Source: Desulfosporosinus sp. HMP52 (GTDB taxonomy: Bacteria; Bacillota; Desulfitobacteriia; Desulfitobacteriales; Desulfitobacteriaceae). From it: 64,000 bases of DNA. The stretch is taken from positions 104,962 to 168,961 of the forward strand of contig NZ_JMGA01000050.1 in NCBI RefSeq assembly GCF_000765145.1. Reading direction: 5' to 3'. Position 1 is the first letter of the stretch. Each line of letters begins with the position of its first letter. Made by a program: the position numbers and the translations under genes. This document shows positions 8,424 through 16,214 of this stretch, piece after piece. The notes beneath the pieces were generated by a model. The model saw nothing but the letters and a program-made list of their open reading frames with translations. It searched no databases and was not told where the DNA came from.

Positions 8424-9464
8424 ATGGAGGAAATTATTCTAAATGCTATTGTAAAGGCGCAAGCTACGCCAGCAAAAGCAATACTGGCCACTATTATTCG
8501 TACTGAGGGCTCTACACCCCGTGATTTAGGTACGCAAATGTTGGTTATGGACACCGGCCAAACAATTGGTACTATTGGAGGAGGAACTGCGGAAAAGCTT
8601 ATCACCAACAGAGCCTTAGCACTCTTAACGTCCACCGAAGAAACTAACGCTGAAATTTTTCACCAAGCCATAAATCCGAAGGCCCACACTGATAAGTTTT
8701 CAGTTTGCGGAGCTACTATCGATGTTTTATTAGAACCCATCCAAGATAAGAATTTCTGGCAATTCCTTCAGGATTTTCTGAAATGGGGAAAAGATGCGGT
8801 GTTGCTAACTGCTCTGGTTCCTCCATATTCCAAGAGTATCTTTGATACAAATGGCAATCTTCTCTTAGGGCAACCTCAAAACAATTTGGTTCTCTCAGCA
8901 ATAAAAAGGCAAGAAATCCTCTCCGGCAAGCCAGCGGAAGTGATTGGAAACAGTGAAGAGTATCGCTGGTTCGTGGATCCGGTCAAAAAAACAGAGCGTT
9001 TATTAATCTTAGGAGCAGGCCACGTGGCCAGACAAGTTGCTTTTTATGCCCAGGCACTGGATTTCCAGGTATCGATAATTGACGATCGTCCCACATTTGC
9101 CCTGCCTGAGTTTTTCTCCGGTGCCCATTCAGTTATCTGCAGTGATTTTGCTGCCGGGATCAAGAAATATGAACCTAACAGGGATACTTATGTGGTCATT
9201 GCGACGAGAAGCCATCCTACGGATGCGGAATGCCTTAAGGAGATCCTCAAATTTCCGACTAAATATGTGGGTATGCTGGGCAGCACAAAAAAGATCGCCG
9301 CCATTGTAAGCTTCTTGCAAGAGAAAGGGTATTCTTCTCAAGCTTTGACAAGCTTAAAGGCGCCGATCGGTTTAGATATAAATGCTCAAACCCCATCCGA
9401 AATTGCCATAAGTATTCTGGCAGAGATCATTTCTGTTAAACGATCCCTCTCTTCCCCACAATAA
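8424..9464 (+). CDS. xdhC: XdhC/CoxI-family molybdoenzyme maturation protein
   Basis: A 346-residue protein in two parts. The N-terminal XdhC_CoxI domain has TIIRTEGSTPRDLGTQMLV and GTIGGGTAEKLI. The C-terminal Rossmann domain (XdhC_C) starts RLLILGAGHVARQVAFYA and contains VIATRSHPTDAECL and KYVGMLGSTKK. Members insert the sulfurated molybdenum cofactor into xanthine dehydrogenase-type hydroxylases. No hydroxylase gene is in the window, so the client is elsewhere. ATG 8424 was chosen because GGGGGTG lies just upstream; the longer frame from TTG 8391 has no such site. The sequence just upstream (8369-8410) partly matches the hairpin at 26504. Confidence 0.85.
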   Translation: MEEIILNAIVKAQATPAKAILATIIRTEGSTPRDLGTQMLVMDTGQTIGTIGGGTAEKLITNRALALLTSTEETNAEIFHQAINPKAHTDKFSVCGATIDVLLEPIQDKNFWQFLQDFLKWGKDAVLLTALVPPYSKSIFDTNGNLLLGQPQNNLVLSAIKRQEILSGKPAEVIGNSEEYRWFVDPVKKTERLLILGAGHVARQVAFYAQALDFQVSIIDDRPTFALPEFFSGAHSVICSDFAAGIKKYEPNRDTYVVIATRSHPTDAECLKEILKFPTKYVGMLGSTKKIAAIVSFLQEKGYSSQALTSLKAPIGLDINAQTPSEIAISILAEIISVKRSLSSPQ

Positions 9465-9503
9465 TGATCTGAACCTTTTCTCTCCAGAAAATCTAAAGGG
9501 TGT

Positions 9504-10031
9504 CTATCCCCTGTATTTTTTAGCTAGTCCTTTTAAGAAATTTCTGGCGTATTTATCTCCACACTCTTTGAAATTCTTATGACCTTCCTTTCGTAAGAGT
9601 GCGCCTAATTCTCCTTTGGTTACGATGACTCCAGTTTCTTTTAAGATGTCGATCATGTCTTCACTGGTAAGTGATAGGGCAATTTTCAATTTCTTAAGCA
9701 ACATATTATTAGGATTGTCATTATTTTTCAGCCCCGGCCGTTCCGCTTGATCTGGTTTAGGCTCTTGCTTTCCTCTTTTATAAATAATAAAACCATTCAG
9801 GAATGACTCTAGCGTACTGTTTCTGCATTTTATGTTTTCTTCCTCATCTTCTATGTCGTTAGATTCGTCAACTTCGTTATAGTAACGATAAACATCTTTT
9901 GATTTTATGAGCAGCTTTCTCACTGTTTCTTCGTCCAGTTCCACTCCACCAAGTTTAAATATCTCTACCATTTCCTTATCCCTTAAATTTAGAGCATATC
10001 TTAATCTAATTAGGATATCATTATTGTCCAT
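9504..10031 (-). CDS. DUF1456 (YehS-like) protein
   Basis: A 175-residue soluble protein with two copies of the DUF1456 helical unit. Copy 1 is at residues about 3-50 (NDILIRLRYALNLRDKEMVEIFKLGGVELDEETVRKLL, split here by its repeats) and copy 2 at about 108-155 (MLLKKLKIALSLTSEDMIDIL). The linker is acidic and low-complexity (DESNDIEDEEEN). The E. coli relative is YehS, of unknown function. Strong ribosome-binding site AGGAGG before ATG 10031. It is convergent with xdhC and probably monocistronic. No functional claim beyond the family is possible. Confidence 0.85.
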   Translation of the reverse strand: MDNNDILIRLRYALNLRDKEMVEIFKLGGVELDEETVRKLLIKSKDVYRYYNEVDESNDIEDEEENIKCRNSTLESFLNGFIIYKRGKQEPKPDQAERPGLKNNDNPNNMLLKKLKIALSLTSEDMIDILKETGVIVTKGELGALLRKEGHKNFKECGDKYARNFLKGLAKKYRG

Positions 10032-10232
10032 GCTAAATCCTCCTAAGTTTTATCAAACTATCTTACATTATATCATGAGATCAAAAACAACTTCTATCCA
10101 ACCACGATATCTACTTTAATGGAACTATTTTCTCCTATCATCATTCAAGCAATTCTATAAGTTATTCAATATTAGAACATAAAGGCCATTGACGATTTTG
10201 TAGTGGTTTCAAATTAAATTAAATTAAATTAT

Positions 10233-10279
10233 CAAGGCCTCCTTCTGCAGTTATCTTAAATCTGCAGATGGAGGCCTTG
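10233..10279 (-). terminator. Intrinsic terminator of the cooS-cooC unit
   Basis: The arms CAAGGCCTCC and GGAGGCCTTG, extended by TTCTGCAG/CTGCAGAT, form a long GC-rich stem. It starts 17 bases beyond the cooC stop. On the minus strand it is followed by an AT-rich repeat of ATTTAATT units. Confidence 0.8.
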
Positions 10280-10295
10280 CTTTTAAGGTTTTTTT

Positions 10296-11084
10296 CTACC
10301 TAAGCAACGAATCAATTTTCTCTTTGATCTTTTCAGCTTCTTGCACAAAGCTTTCGCTTAGATCAAAGAGGTTTTTGCCACGAAAATCAGCTTCTACAAC
10401 AACAGGATCATAGGGAAAATGCCCTAAAATCGGCAGAAAGTTAATCTCTTGTTCTAGCTCTGCCAATTGCCCTTCATGCACTTTGTTAACGACGGCGTAA
10501 ACATTTTGTACCCCTAGGTCATTGGCAAGTTTTACTACCGCCTGAGCTGTCTCAATACTGCGTCGTCCTGGTTCCACCACAACAATAAAGGCATCCACAC
10601 CTCTGGCTGTCCCCCGTCCAAAATGCTCAAGTCCTGCTTCCATATCTAAAATCGCAATTTCATTTCTTTCCAGGACAATATGATCCAAGAGACTTTTTAA
10701 GAGAGTATTTTCCGGGCAGGCACAGCCGGTTCCTCCTTGGGTAATTGACCCCATCCGCAAAAGTTTAATTCCCCGATATTCGGCAACATAGGTATCCGGA
10801 ATGTCCTCCACCTGGGGATTAAGGCTGTAAATAGCTCCAATCGTTCCCGGTTCAGCTCCGGTACGTTCTTTGATTAGTTTCCGCTCTTCAGAAATAGGGG
10901 TTAGCTTTGCCAACATTTCTGGAGGAAAGCCTAAAGCCGTTCCCAAATTGGCATCCGGGTCTGCATCTACCGCCAGAACTCTCTGTCCATCTCGAGAGTA
11001 AAGATAGCATAGTAGTGACGACAACGTCGTTTTACCCACGCCACCTTTACCGGAAATGGCAATCTTAAGGCTTTTTTCCCTCAT
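10296..11084 (-). CDS. cooC: CO dehydrogenase maturation ATPase CooC
   Basis: A 262-residue MinD/Mrp-type P-loop ATPase. The deviant Walker A GKGGVGKTTLSSLL is at residues about 12-25, the switch I-like VDADPDANLG about 40-49, and the second motif LDMEAGLEHFGRGTARGVD about 145. CooC dimers use ATP to load nickel into the C-cluster of CooS; the nickel-binding C-x-C of that family corresponds to the CACPEN segment near residue 117. It sits 133 bases downstream of cooS on the same strand and ends at a strong terminator, so both are probably one transcript. ATG 11084 has GGGGTGAG upstream. Confidence 0.92.
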   Translation of the reverse strand: MREKSLKIAISGKGGVGKTTLSSLLCYLYSRDGQRVLAVDADPDANLGTALGFPPEMLAKLTPISEERKLIKERTGAEPGTIGAIYSLNPQVEDIPDTYVAEYRGIKLLRMGSITQGGTGCACPENTLLKSLLDHIVLERNEIAILDMEAGLEHFGRGTARGVDAFIVVVEPGRRSIETAQAVVKLANDLGVQNVYAVVNKVHEGQLAELEQEINFLPILGHFPYDPVVVEADFRGKNLFDLSESFVQEAEKIKEKIDSLLR

Positions 11085-11105
11085 ATACTCACCCCGTCCT
11101 TTATG

Positions 11106-11150
11106 AATAGTAGGCTCCCACTTCTACTTCTGGGAGGTGAGAGCCCCGTT
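11106..11150 (-). repeat. Intergenic hairpin between cooS and cooC (possible dispersed repeat)
   Basis: CTCCCA and TGGGAG flank a short loop ACTTCTACTTC. The sequence resembles other intergenic elements at 15510-15540, 46995-47025 and 48845-48870, which share CCCATCTTCTATAAGTGG-like cores. It may be an RNA processing or partial termination site that lowers cooC expression. Confidence 0.4.
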
Positions 11151-11217
11151 AGTCTGTTTCGTCAATTATTAATGAGTTCATCAACTCTGAAACTCCCTCT
11201 TTTATAAGTGGATGTTC

Positions 11218-13182
11218 CTATTCTGCGGCACTTTCTGTGGTTTCCGGACAGACAAGTCCTAAAGCCTTACGTTTCTGAATAATTCGAGCAATCATTGTTT
11301 GGGCGGCCTGAAGGGGATCTGCTTCGTAAATTAGTTTTCCCCCAAAAAGCTCATCAGTAGTCACGGGGAACTCGCCTTTATTTGCGGTGAGAGCTTGTTC
11401 CACCAGCGGTGAACCGGTGATAGGGGCATTAACCCCGATGTGAACATCCACTCCCTGAGCAATAAAGAAAGTTCCAATGGATAAGGCTTTAGGACTATGA
11501 TTTTCAGGACTGGAGCCTGCCACGGGTAATTCTCTCACCCCTACACCCAATCTATTGGCTAGGGCAACCAGCAAATCGTCAATTCTGGAATTATCCACAC
11601 AACTTCCCATGTGCAGAGCAGGAGGCAAGGCCGGTAAACCGTTTGCTTGCCCAATGGCTGTCAGCACACTGGCTAGTTTTTCTCCGCAATACTCTAAACC
11701 AGCAGGTGACAATAAGCCATTCTTCCCTAAGGAGTGAGCTGAACATCCGGTAGCAACGATTAAAACGTTATTTCTCATTAGTTCTTTAGCCACTTCCGTA
11801 TTAGCCCAGTCTTGTTTCACTTTAGGATTTGTGCATCCGACAATAGCAACAACACCTAAGATGTCACCTTTAGCAATGGCTTCTATCAAGGGAAGTAAAG
11901 GGTCTGACCCGTTTAACGCAGCCAAAAGCTCCACAATCTGCTCAACGGAAAAACCAGCATAGGCTTCTACTGTACCCTCTGGAATCTGGACTTTAGATTG
12001 GTCTCTCTCCGGATAGTGGGCCAGAGCACGACGGACAATCTCCTCTCCCATTTTATCCGCCTCTTCCGGGGTCCAATCTATATGACTAGCTCCTTCGATC
12101 TTAATATTTGGCAAGGTGGAAATAAGTTCTGTGTGATAGCAATCTGCTACTTGAGCCAGACCAGGCATGATACATTGAGCATCTACCACCATGGCTTCCA
12201 GAGCACCGGTAATAATCGCTAATTCCTGACTGGCATAGTTTGTGGCTACGGAAACTCCTTGGCGCATTAACAGTTCATTGGCGCTGCAACAAATCCCCAC
12301 AATGTTAATCCCTTTAGCCCCTAAAGCCTTGGCCTCATTATTTAATTTTCGGCTCCACTCCAGGACTTTTTCAGAGACCATGGGAATATGACCGTGAACG
12401 GCAATATTGACATAATCTTCTTTGATAACGCCCATTCTGTATTGGGTTTTGACAAGCCGTGGAGTTCCAAACAAAATATCCTGGAGATCTGTGGAAAGAT
12501 GCAGTCCATCATATCCTTCGACTAATCCCATCTTCATAATCCCCAGCAAAAGACTAACGGGATCGCTCTCACAGCCCATAGCTGTTTTATTGATGGCATT
12601 GGCTATTTCCAGGTGAGCGTTGGAGGGTAAAATATTCAGTTTTTCCCAGGTTTCAATGGATTTATCCTGGGCCCGAAGACGCAGCCAGTGGGAAACTCCG
12701 GATTGCTGCTGGAAATCTTGTAAAGCAATTAAAGCAACTTCATGGGCTAATTTATCCAACTCTACTCCATCAACCGTTAACCCCAGTTTCTTGCCAATAC
12801 TTATAAGCTTTTCTTTGCCCTTAATTTCATAAGGAGCTTTTCCTTCGGCGGTTTCCAAAAGGGTATGGAGAATCTCCCGGGCATGTTCTACGTGGGGGGT
12901 GGTGCCTTCCACGATTAAAGACAGTAAGTTTCGTGCCACAATCTGGTCCGCTGTAGCTCCACACACTCCACGTTTTATCCCTTTATTTCCATTAAAAGTT
13001 ACTTTACAGGGCCCTTGCAGGCAACGGCGGCAGCAAACACCCGTTAAGCCAAATTTACAATGGGGTTCTTGCTCCTTAGCCCTTTGAAAAGCTGTTTCAA
13101 TATTTTCCTGTTCTGCTTTTACTAATAATTCCTGTACCCCAGTATCCATAGTAAGATCAGTAATTAATACTTGTCTTGACAT
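11218..13182 (-). CDS. cooS: Anaerobic Ni-Fe carbon monoxide dehydrogenase catalytic subunit CooS
   Basis: A 654-residue protein of full family length. The cluster D and B cysteines are Cys42, Cys50, Cys51, Cys54, Cys59 and Cys74 in CKFGLTGVCCRRCLQGPC and RGVCG. The C-cluster ligands are all recognisable in order: His in AVHGHIPMV, Cys in GICCSANE, Cys in DAQCIMPG, Cys in IVGCTNPK, Cys in ATGCSAHS and Cys in HMGSCVDNS. It oxidises CO to CO2 (or the reverse) with electrons leaving through clusters B and D. No cooF, hydrogenase or acetyl-CoA synthase subunit is adjacent, so its electron partner is encoded elsewhere. ATG 13182 has AAGGAGAGG upstream. Likely under control of the CooA-like gene behind it. 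Confidence 0.97.
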   Translation of the reverse strand: MSRQVLITDLTMDTGVQELLVKAEQENIETAFQRAKEQEPHCKFGLTGVCCRRCLQGPCKVTFNGNKGIKRGVCGATADQIVARNLLSLIVEGTTPHVEHAREILHTLLETAEGKAPYEIKGKEKLISIGKKLGLTVDGVELDKLAHEVALIALQDFQQQSGVSHWLRLRAQDKSIETWEKLNILPSNAHLEIANAINKTAMGCESDPVSLLLGIMKMGLVEGYDGLHLSTDLQDILFGTPRLVKTQYRMGVIKEDYVNIAVHGHIPMVSEKVLEWSRKLNNEAKALGAKGINIVGICCSANELLMRQGVSVATNYASQELAIITGALEAMVVDAQCIMPGLAQVADCYHTELISTLPNIKIEGASHIDWTPEEADKMGEEIVRRALAHYPERDQSKVQIPEGTVEAYAGFSVEQIVELLAALNGSDPLLPLIEAIAKGDILGVVAIVGCTNPKVKQDWANTEVAKELMRNNVLIVATGCSAHSLGKNGLLSPAGLEYCGEKLASVLTAIGQANGLPALPPALHMGSCVDNSRIDDLLVALANRLGVGVRELPVAGSSPENHSPKALSIGTFFIAQGVDVHIGVNAPITGSPLVEQALTANKGEFPVTTDELFGGKLIYEADPLQAAQTMIARIIQKRKALGLVCPETTESAAE

Positions 13183-13239
13183 CTTATCCTCTCCTTGTCG
13201 AAAAAGTTTCTCTTCTCTGACAATATCTTAGGTCATCAC

Positions 13240-13275
13240 AAATAAAAAAACCATCAAATATCTGACGGTTTTCAT
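13240..13275 (-). terminator. Intrinsic terminator of the cooA-like gene
   Basis: On the minus strand AAACCGTCA pairs with TGATGGTTT (one G-T pair), followed by TTTTATTTG. It begins 21 bases after the regulator stop, separating it from cooS, so cooS probably has its own promoter in 13183-13240. Confidence 0.75.
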
Positions 13276-13295
13276 ACTCTTTCGACAATATTAAT

Positions 13296-13961
13296 TTATT
13301 CTATTCTTCCTCCCAATTCTTGCAACTTAAGCATATCCAGTAAGAACACGGTTTTGCGGTTTCGTCTGATAACTCCATCCCTTTCCCAGCGGTTCAATAG
13401 CATAGAAGCGGTCTGCCGCGAACTCCCAACGGCCAAGGCAAGGTCCTCCACCGATAAACCCAGATTAATAAACGTGCCCTCTTGTCTAACAACTCCCTTT
13501 TCCTTGGCCGCATCCAGTAAAAAGCGAGCAAGTCGTTTATCGATATCAAGGAAGGCCAGATTTTCAATAATCCGAAGTGTATTTCCTAAGCTATCTCCTA
13601 AAGCCTTAACCATACTGATGAGTATGGTAGGGTTATTAAGCATAAAAAGATGAAAAGCCTGAGCATTTATTGCCAAAATCTTGGTAGCTTCTCTCGCTTC
13701 GGCGAAGGTCTTTGAATGACTGCTATAAATATCCCCTGGTTCCAAAAAAGAGATGGTGAACTCTTTTCCATCCGGATAGGCCAGATAAATCCGGACTTTA
13801 CCTTCCAGCACGATCATGATGAAATTATCTTTGCTGTCTGGTTCAAAAATACGTTTATTCTTTTTAAAATCTCTTTTCTGAGCATTGCCTTGAAGAATTT
13901 CCAATTGGTCATCGCTTAAAGCCCAAAAAAGCGGAATTTCCCTCAGTTCATTTAACTTCAT
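13296..13961 (-). CDS. cooA: Crp/Fnr-family regulator, probable CO sensor CooA
   Basis: A 221-residue protein. Residues about 10-120 are a cNMP-type beta-roll. The segment GDIYSSHSKTFAEAREA aligns by eye with the haem region of Rhodospirillum CooA (GDMFCMHSGCLVEATER), keeping the His that is the distal-switch ligand (His77 there); the neighbouring Cys75 is replaced by Ser. The C-terminal winged helix has EDLALAVGSSRQTASMLLN, nearly the CooA/FNR recognition helix. In CooA, CO binding to haem activates transcription. Location directly upstream of cooS supports the role. ATG 13961 has GGAG 11 bases upstream; ATG 13982 is an alternative. Other Crp/Fnr functions remain possible. Confidence 0.8.
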   Translation of the reverse strand: MKLNELREIPLFWALSDDQLEILQGNAQKRDFKKNKRIFEPDSKDNFIMIVLEGKVRIYLAYPDGKEFTISFLEPGDIYSSHSKTFAEAREATKILAINAQAFHLFMLNNPTILISMVKALGDSLGNTLRIIENLAFLDIDKRLARFLLDAAKEKGVVRQEGTFINLGLSVEDLALAVGSSRQTASMLLNRWERDGVIRRNRKTVFLLDMLKLQELGGRIE

Positions 13962-14090
13962 GATTGACAGAACTCCTAGCATGCTTAATTACCCAAATAG
14001 TACATGCAATAAGTATATCACACCGGATATATGCTTCACCAACCCAAGTCCTGATGTACATTCCCAGTATTGAACCGACACAGTAAATAT

Positions 14091-14122
14091 CCGCTAGTTG
14101 ATTCTTGCATATCAGCTAGCGG
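14091..14122 (-). terminator. Probable terminator after the GNAT gene
   Basis: CCGCTAGTTGAT pairs with ATCAGCTAGCGG around a short loop. It lies 79 bases beyond the GNAT stop. The T-run is poor (GGATATTTAC on minus). The rest of 13962-14200 shows no gene. Confidence 0.5.
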
Positions 14123-14200
14123 AAAACACACTAGTTCATTTTTCTTATCAATAAATTGATGCCAAAAGAAGAAAACTCCATCTTAAAGAACTTCTTCCCT

Positions 14201-14524
14201 TTAATGTTTTCCGTCAATCTTGCAGGCCACAGCTTGATCTAGGGTATCCTCAGAAAGGATATCCGGATACTGCTTCTGATGTCGTCTTAGCCAAATATTG
14301 GCATAGGAACAGGTCGCTGTAGCTTTAAATCCTTCTTTCCTAAAATACTCAGCCACTACTTCCATCATCTGTCCAGCAACCCCCTGACCTCTTAAAACAG
14401 GATTTACATAAGTATGATCTATATTCACCTCTCCATTTTCTTTGCTAATAAAAGTAGTCTCACTGAGCAATTCCCCTTTTTCATCAGTGCTATAGATACG
14501 TCCCTTTTCATAGTTCCAATTCAT
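14201..14524 (-). CDS. Small GNAT-family N-acetyltransferase (YidJ/YjdJ type)
   Basis: A 107-residue minimal GNAT domain. The acetyl-CoA loop is VNPVLRGQGVAGQMMEVVAEY (the R/Q-x-x-G-x-G/A motif is RGQGVA), preceded by the strand GEVNIDHTYV. It ends with ATCSYANIWLRRH. Proteins of this short class (PF14542) resemble the human GTLF3B fold and have no known substrate. Start ATG 14524 has AGGAGG. Stand-alone gene between cooA and the TetR gene. Confidence 0.88.
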   Translation of the reverse strand: MNWNYEKGRIYSTDEKGELLSETTFISKENGEVNIDHTYVNPVLRGQGVAGQMMEVVAEYFRKEGFKATATCSYANIWLRRHQKQYPDILSEDTLDQAVACKIDGKH

Positions 14525-14646
14525 GTCTTTCCTCCTAATTGCGCCTTAGCTTTAGGTTGTTTCTCTATTTTAAAAACTATCTTAACCAAAGTAAAGCAAT
14601 AAAATTTTTGCCCTTCAAGTTGGCCTGTTAGAGCAAAACAATCATC

Positions 14647-15255
14647 CTATAAATCTAGAAATGTTCCACCCCAAAGTACCTTTCGAACCAGTTCCAGATA
14701 ATCACCGTCATAAGAAAAATCCTTTTTGGCGATTAAAATGGCCATTCCATGCACCAAACCCCAGCAGGACAAGGCCAAGGCATTTGGGTCAACACTTTCA
14801 CCTTCCCTGTTTTGGATCTCCCCTTGGCAGCGTTCTATGGCCTGATAAAAAGTATTGAAAGGTTGCTCCCCATTCAGCAAAGTTTCGTGATTCATCTTTT
14901 TAAGATTATTAGCAAAGTCGCTTAGGAAAAACAGCCGTAAGTATTCAGGATTTTCCACAAAGAACTTAACATAGGCATAACCCATTTCTTTAAGCTGGCT
15001 CTTATTGTCCTTTGGATGTTTATTAACTGCTTCCTCTAGGCACTGGTTGAATTTATGGTGGGCTTCGATAGCAATTGCCAGGATTAGATCCTCTTTACTA
15101 TCAAAATGCCTATAGGGTGCCGTGTGGCTTACACTGCATGCTTTTGCCACTTTGCGCAAGGAAAAGTTTTCGTATCCTTCTTCATCTAGCAGCTTCAAAC
15201 CTTTACTAATCAAATCAGCCTTTAAATTTTCATGATGGTAATTTTCGTTTGACAC
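14647..15255 (-). CDS. TetR-family repressor with WHG-type C-terminal domain
   Basis: A 202-residue protein. The N-terminal DNA-binding domain is at residues about 8-55, with FSLRKVAKACSVSHTAPYRHFDSKEDLI as turn and recognition helix. The C-terminal half is helical and resembles the TetR_C_33/WHG type (NPNALALSCWGLVHGMAIL region). It is divergent from the two flavodoxin-fold genes at 15654, where twin 17-bp palindromes overlap a sigma-A promoter; these are the natural operators. GTG 15255 follows GAGAGGAAG at 9 bases. The ligand is unknown; planar electrophiles or quinones would fit the target enzymes but this is inference. Confidence 0.9.
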   Translation of the reverse strand: MSNENYHHENLKADLISKGLKLLDEEGYENFSLRKVAKACSVSHTAPYRHFDSKEDLILAIAIEAHHKFNQCLEEAVNKHPKDNKSQLKEMGYAYVKFFVENPEYLRLFFLSDFANNLKKMNHETLLNGEQPFNTFYQAIERCQGEIQNREGESVDPNALALSCWGLVHGMAILIAKKDFSYDGDYLELVRKVLWGGTFLDL

Positions 15256-15580
15256 TCAACCATACTTCCTCTCAACAAGCATCAAGTGATTCTTAGCTTC
15301 AGATGGAGTTTGCCTAAGAGGAATACTTACTCCATCTGAAGCTTAGAAGAACTTATCCAGGGACGTAGCAGCCGTTATCTCATCCTCACCGCTAAAGTTG
15401 TTCTGTGTAGTTTGCGGTTCGGCGAAAGCAACCTGCGCCGTTATGCTTTTCTTTGGAGTAGGCGGCTTGGGCGAAACCCTCACCCGGGTTTCGTCACTGG
15501 ATGCTTTCGTACTTATAGAAGATGGGAGTCTTACGGCTGGTAGTCATCGGATAAATATATTATACCACAAGTTAATAAAA
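15256..15580. other. Structured, gene-free intergenic region
   Basis: A perfect 15-bp inverted repeat (AGCTTCAGATGGAGT, arms 15295-15309 and 15329-15343) could terminate or shield the TetR transcript. Beyond it a second structured stretch (15440-15550) holds GGGCGAAACCC / GGGTTTCG pairs and, on the minus strand, GACTCCCATCTTCTATAAGT, which recurs near 48850. A 73-codon frame at 15398 has no ribosome-binding site and no recognisable protein. The region may be a small RNA or a dispersed repeat. Confidence 0.45.
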
Positions 15581-15597
15581 TGTTTACACCGTAAACA
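15581..15597. promoter_or_regulatory. TetR operator 1
   Basis: TGTTTACACCGTAAACA is a perfect 7-bp inverted repeat with a 3-base spacer. It overlaps the -35 hexamer TTTACA (15583-15588) of the flavoprotein promoter. Confidence 0.8.
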
Positions 15598-15611
15598 TAC
15601 CGTGCTATTAT
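15583..15611 (+). promoter_or_regulatory. Sigma-A promoter for the flavodoxin-fold pair
   Basis: TTTACA at 15583-15588 and TATTAT at 15606-15611 are spaced by exactly 17 bases. The start point would fall near 15618, inside operator 2, giving a short leader before ATG 15654. Confidence 0.75.
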
Positions 15612-15613
15612 TA

Positions 15614-15630
15614 TGTTGACACTGTAAACA
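15614..15630. promoter_or_regulatory. TetR operator 2
   Basis: TGTTGACACTGTAAACA matches operator 1 at 15 of 17 positions and is offset by 33 bases (about three helical turns), so two dimers could bind on the same face of DNA. Confidence 0.78.
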
Positions 15631-15653
15631 TAATTCGATAAGGAGTGAATTGA

Positions 15654-16214
15654 ATGATAGCCTTGTTGATTTCAGATCAGGAGTATCTGACCAAAACCTA
15701 TCAAGGTCTAAAAGATTTGATAGGCAAGTTCTTGAAACAAAAGGGATATGAGATAGAGATGACGGAACTAAGGGAGAAAGATCTGACCTTTTGTAGGGGT
15801 TGCTTTGGTTGCTGGATCAAAAAGCCGGGGGAATGCATTATCAACGACGGGATGGCCCAGATCAACCGCAGGGTTATGAACAGCGACGTAGTTATTTATC
15901 TCAGTCCGATCGTCTTTGGACAGTTTAGCCCAACTATCAAAAATGTCATAGATAAGGGCTTACCTAATATGCTGCCATTTTTCGAAAAACGACCGGATGG
16001 CTCTACAATGCACCCACCCCGTTATGATACCTACCCCAGTCAGATTATCGTCGGTTACGGAGATGAAATTTCAGATGAGGATAAACAACTGTTCATTGAT
16101 GTCACCAAAAAACATCGGAGAAGTATTGAAGTCCTGATCTTTCAGGAACCAAAGGAGAACACCATCGAGGCCTTAAACAAGCTGGAACTTGTAAGGGTAG
16201 GTGGATTACTGTGA
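15654..16214 (+). CDS. NADPH-dependent FMN reductase / iron-sulfur flavoprotein-like
   Basis: A 186-residue flavodoxin-like protein. The N-terminal strand MIALLISDQEYLTKTYQGL is the phosphate-binding loop region. A compact cysteine motif C-x2-C-x2-C-x6-C (CRGCFGCWIKKPGEC, residues about 47-61) is like that of iron-sulfur flavoproteins, or of the wider family where it is a redox site. DVVIYLSPIVFGQFSPTIKNVIDK is the conserved FMN-binding helix region. GGAG precedes ATG 15654, and the stop overlaps the next start (GTGA), so it is translationally coupled to 16211. Expression is probably induced when the TetR protein releases the twin operators. Electron donor and acceptor not known. Confidence 0.85.
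   Translation: MIALLISDQEYLTKTYQGLKDLIGKFLKQKGYEIEMTELREKDLTFCRGCFGCWIKKPGECIINDGMAQINRRVMNSDVVIYLSPIVFGQFSPTIKNVIDKGLPNMLPFFEKRPDGSTMHPPRYDTYPSQIIVGYGDEISDEDKQLFIDVTKKHRRSIEVLIFQEPKENTIEALNKLELVRVGGLL

Noticed and set aside
13183..13240. TTGTC...GACAA half-sites upstream of cooS considered as a CooA site
   Set aside because: The spacing (19 bases) does not fit a CooA/CRP site and one half overlaps the ribosome-binding site.
15398..15619. 73-codon plus-strand frame in the TetR intergenic region
   Set aside because: No start signal; runs through the promoter and operators.
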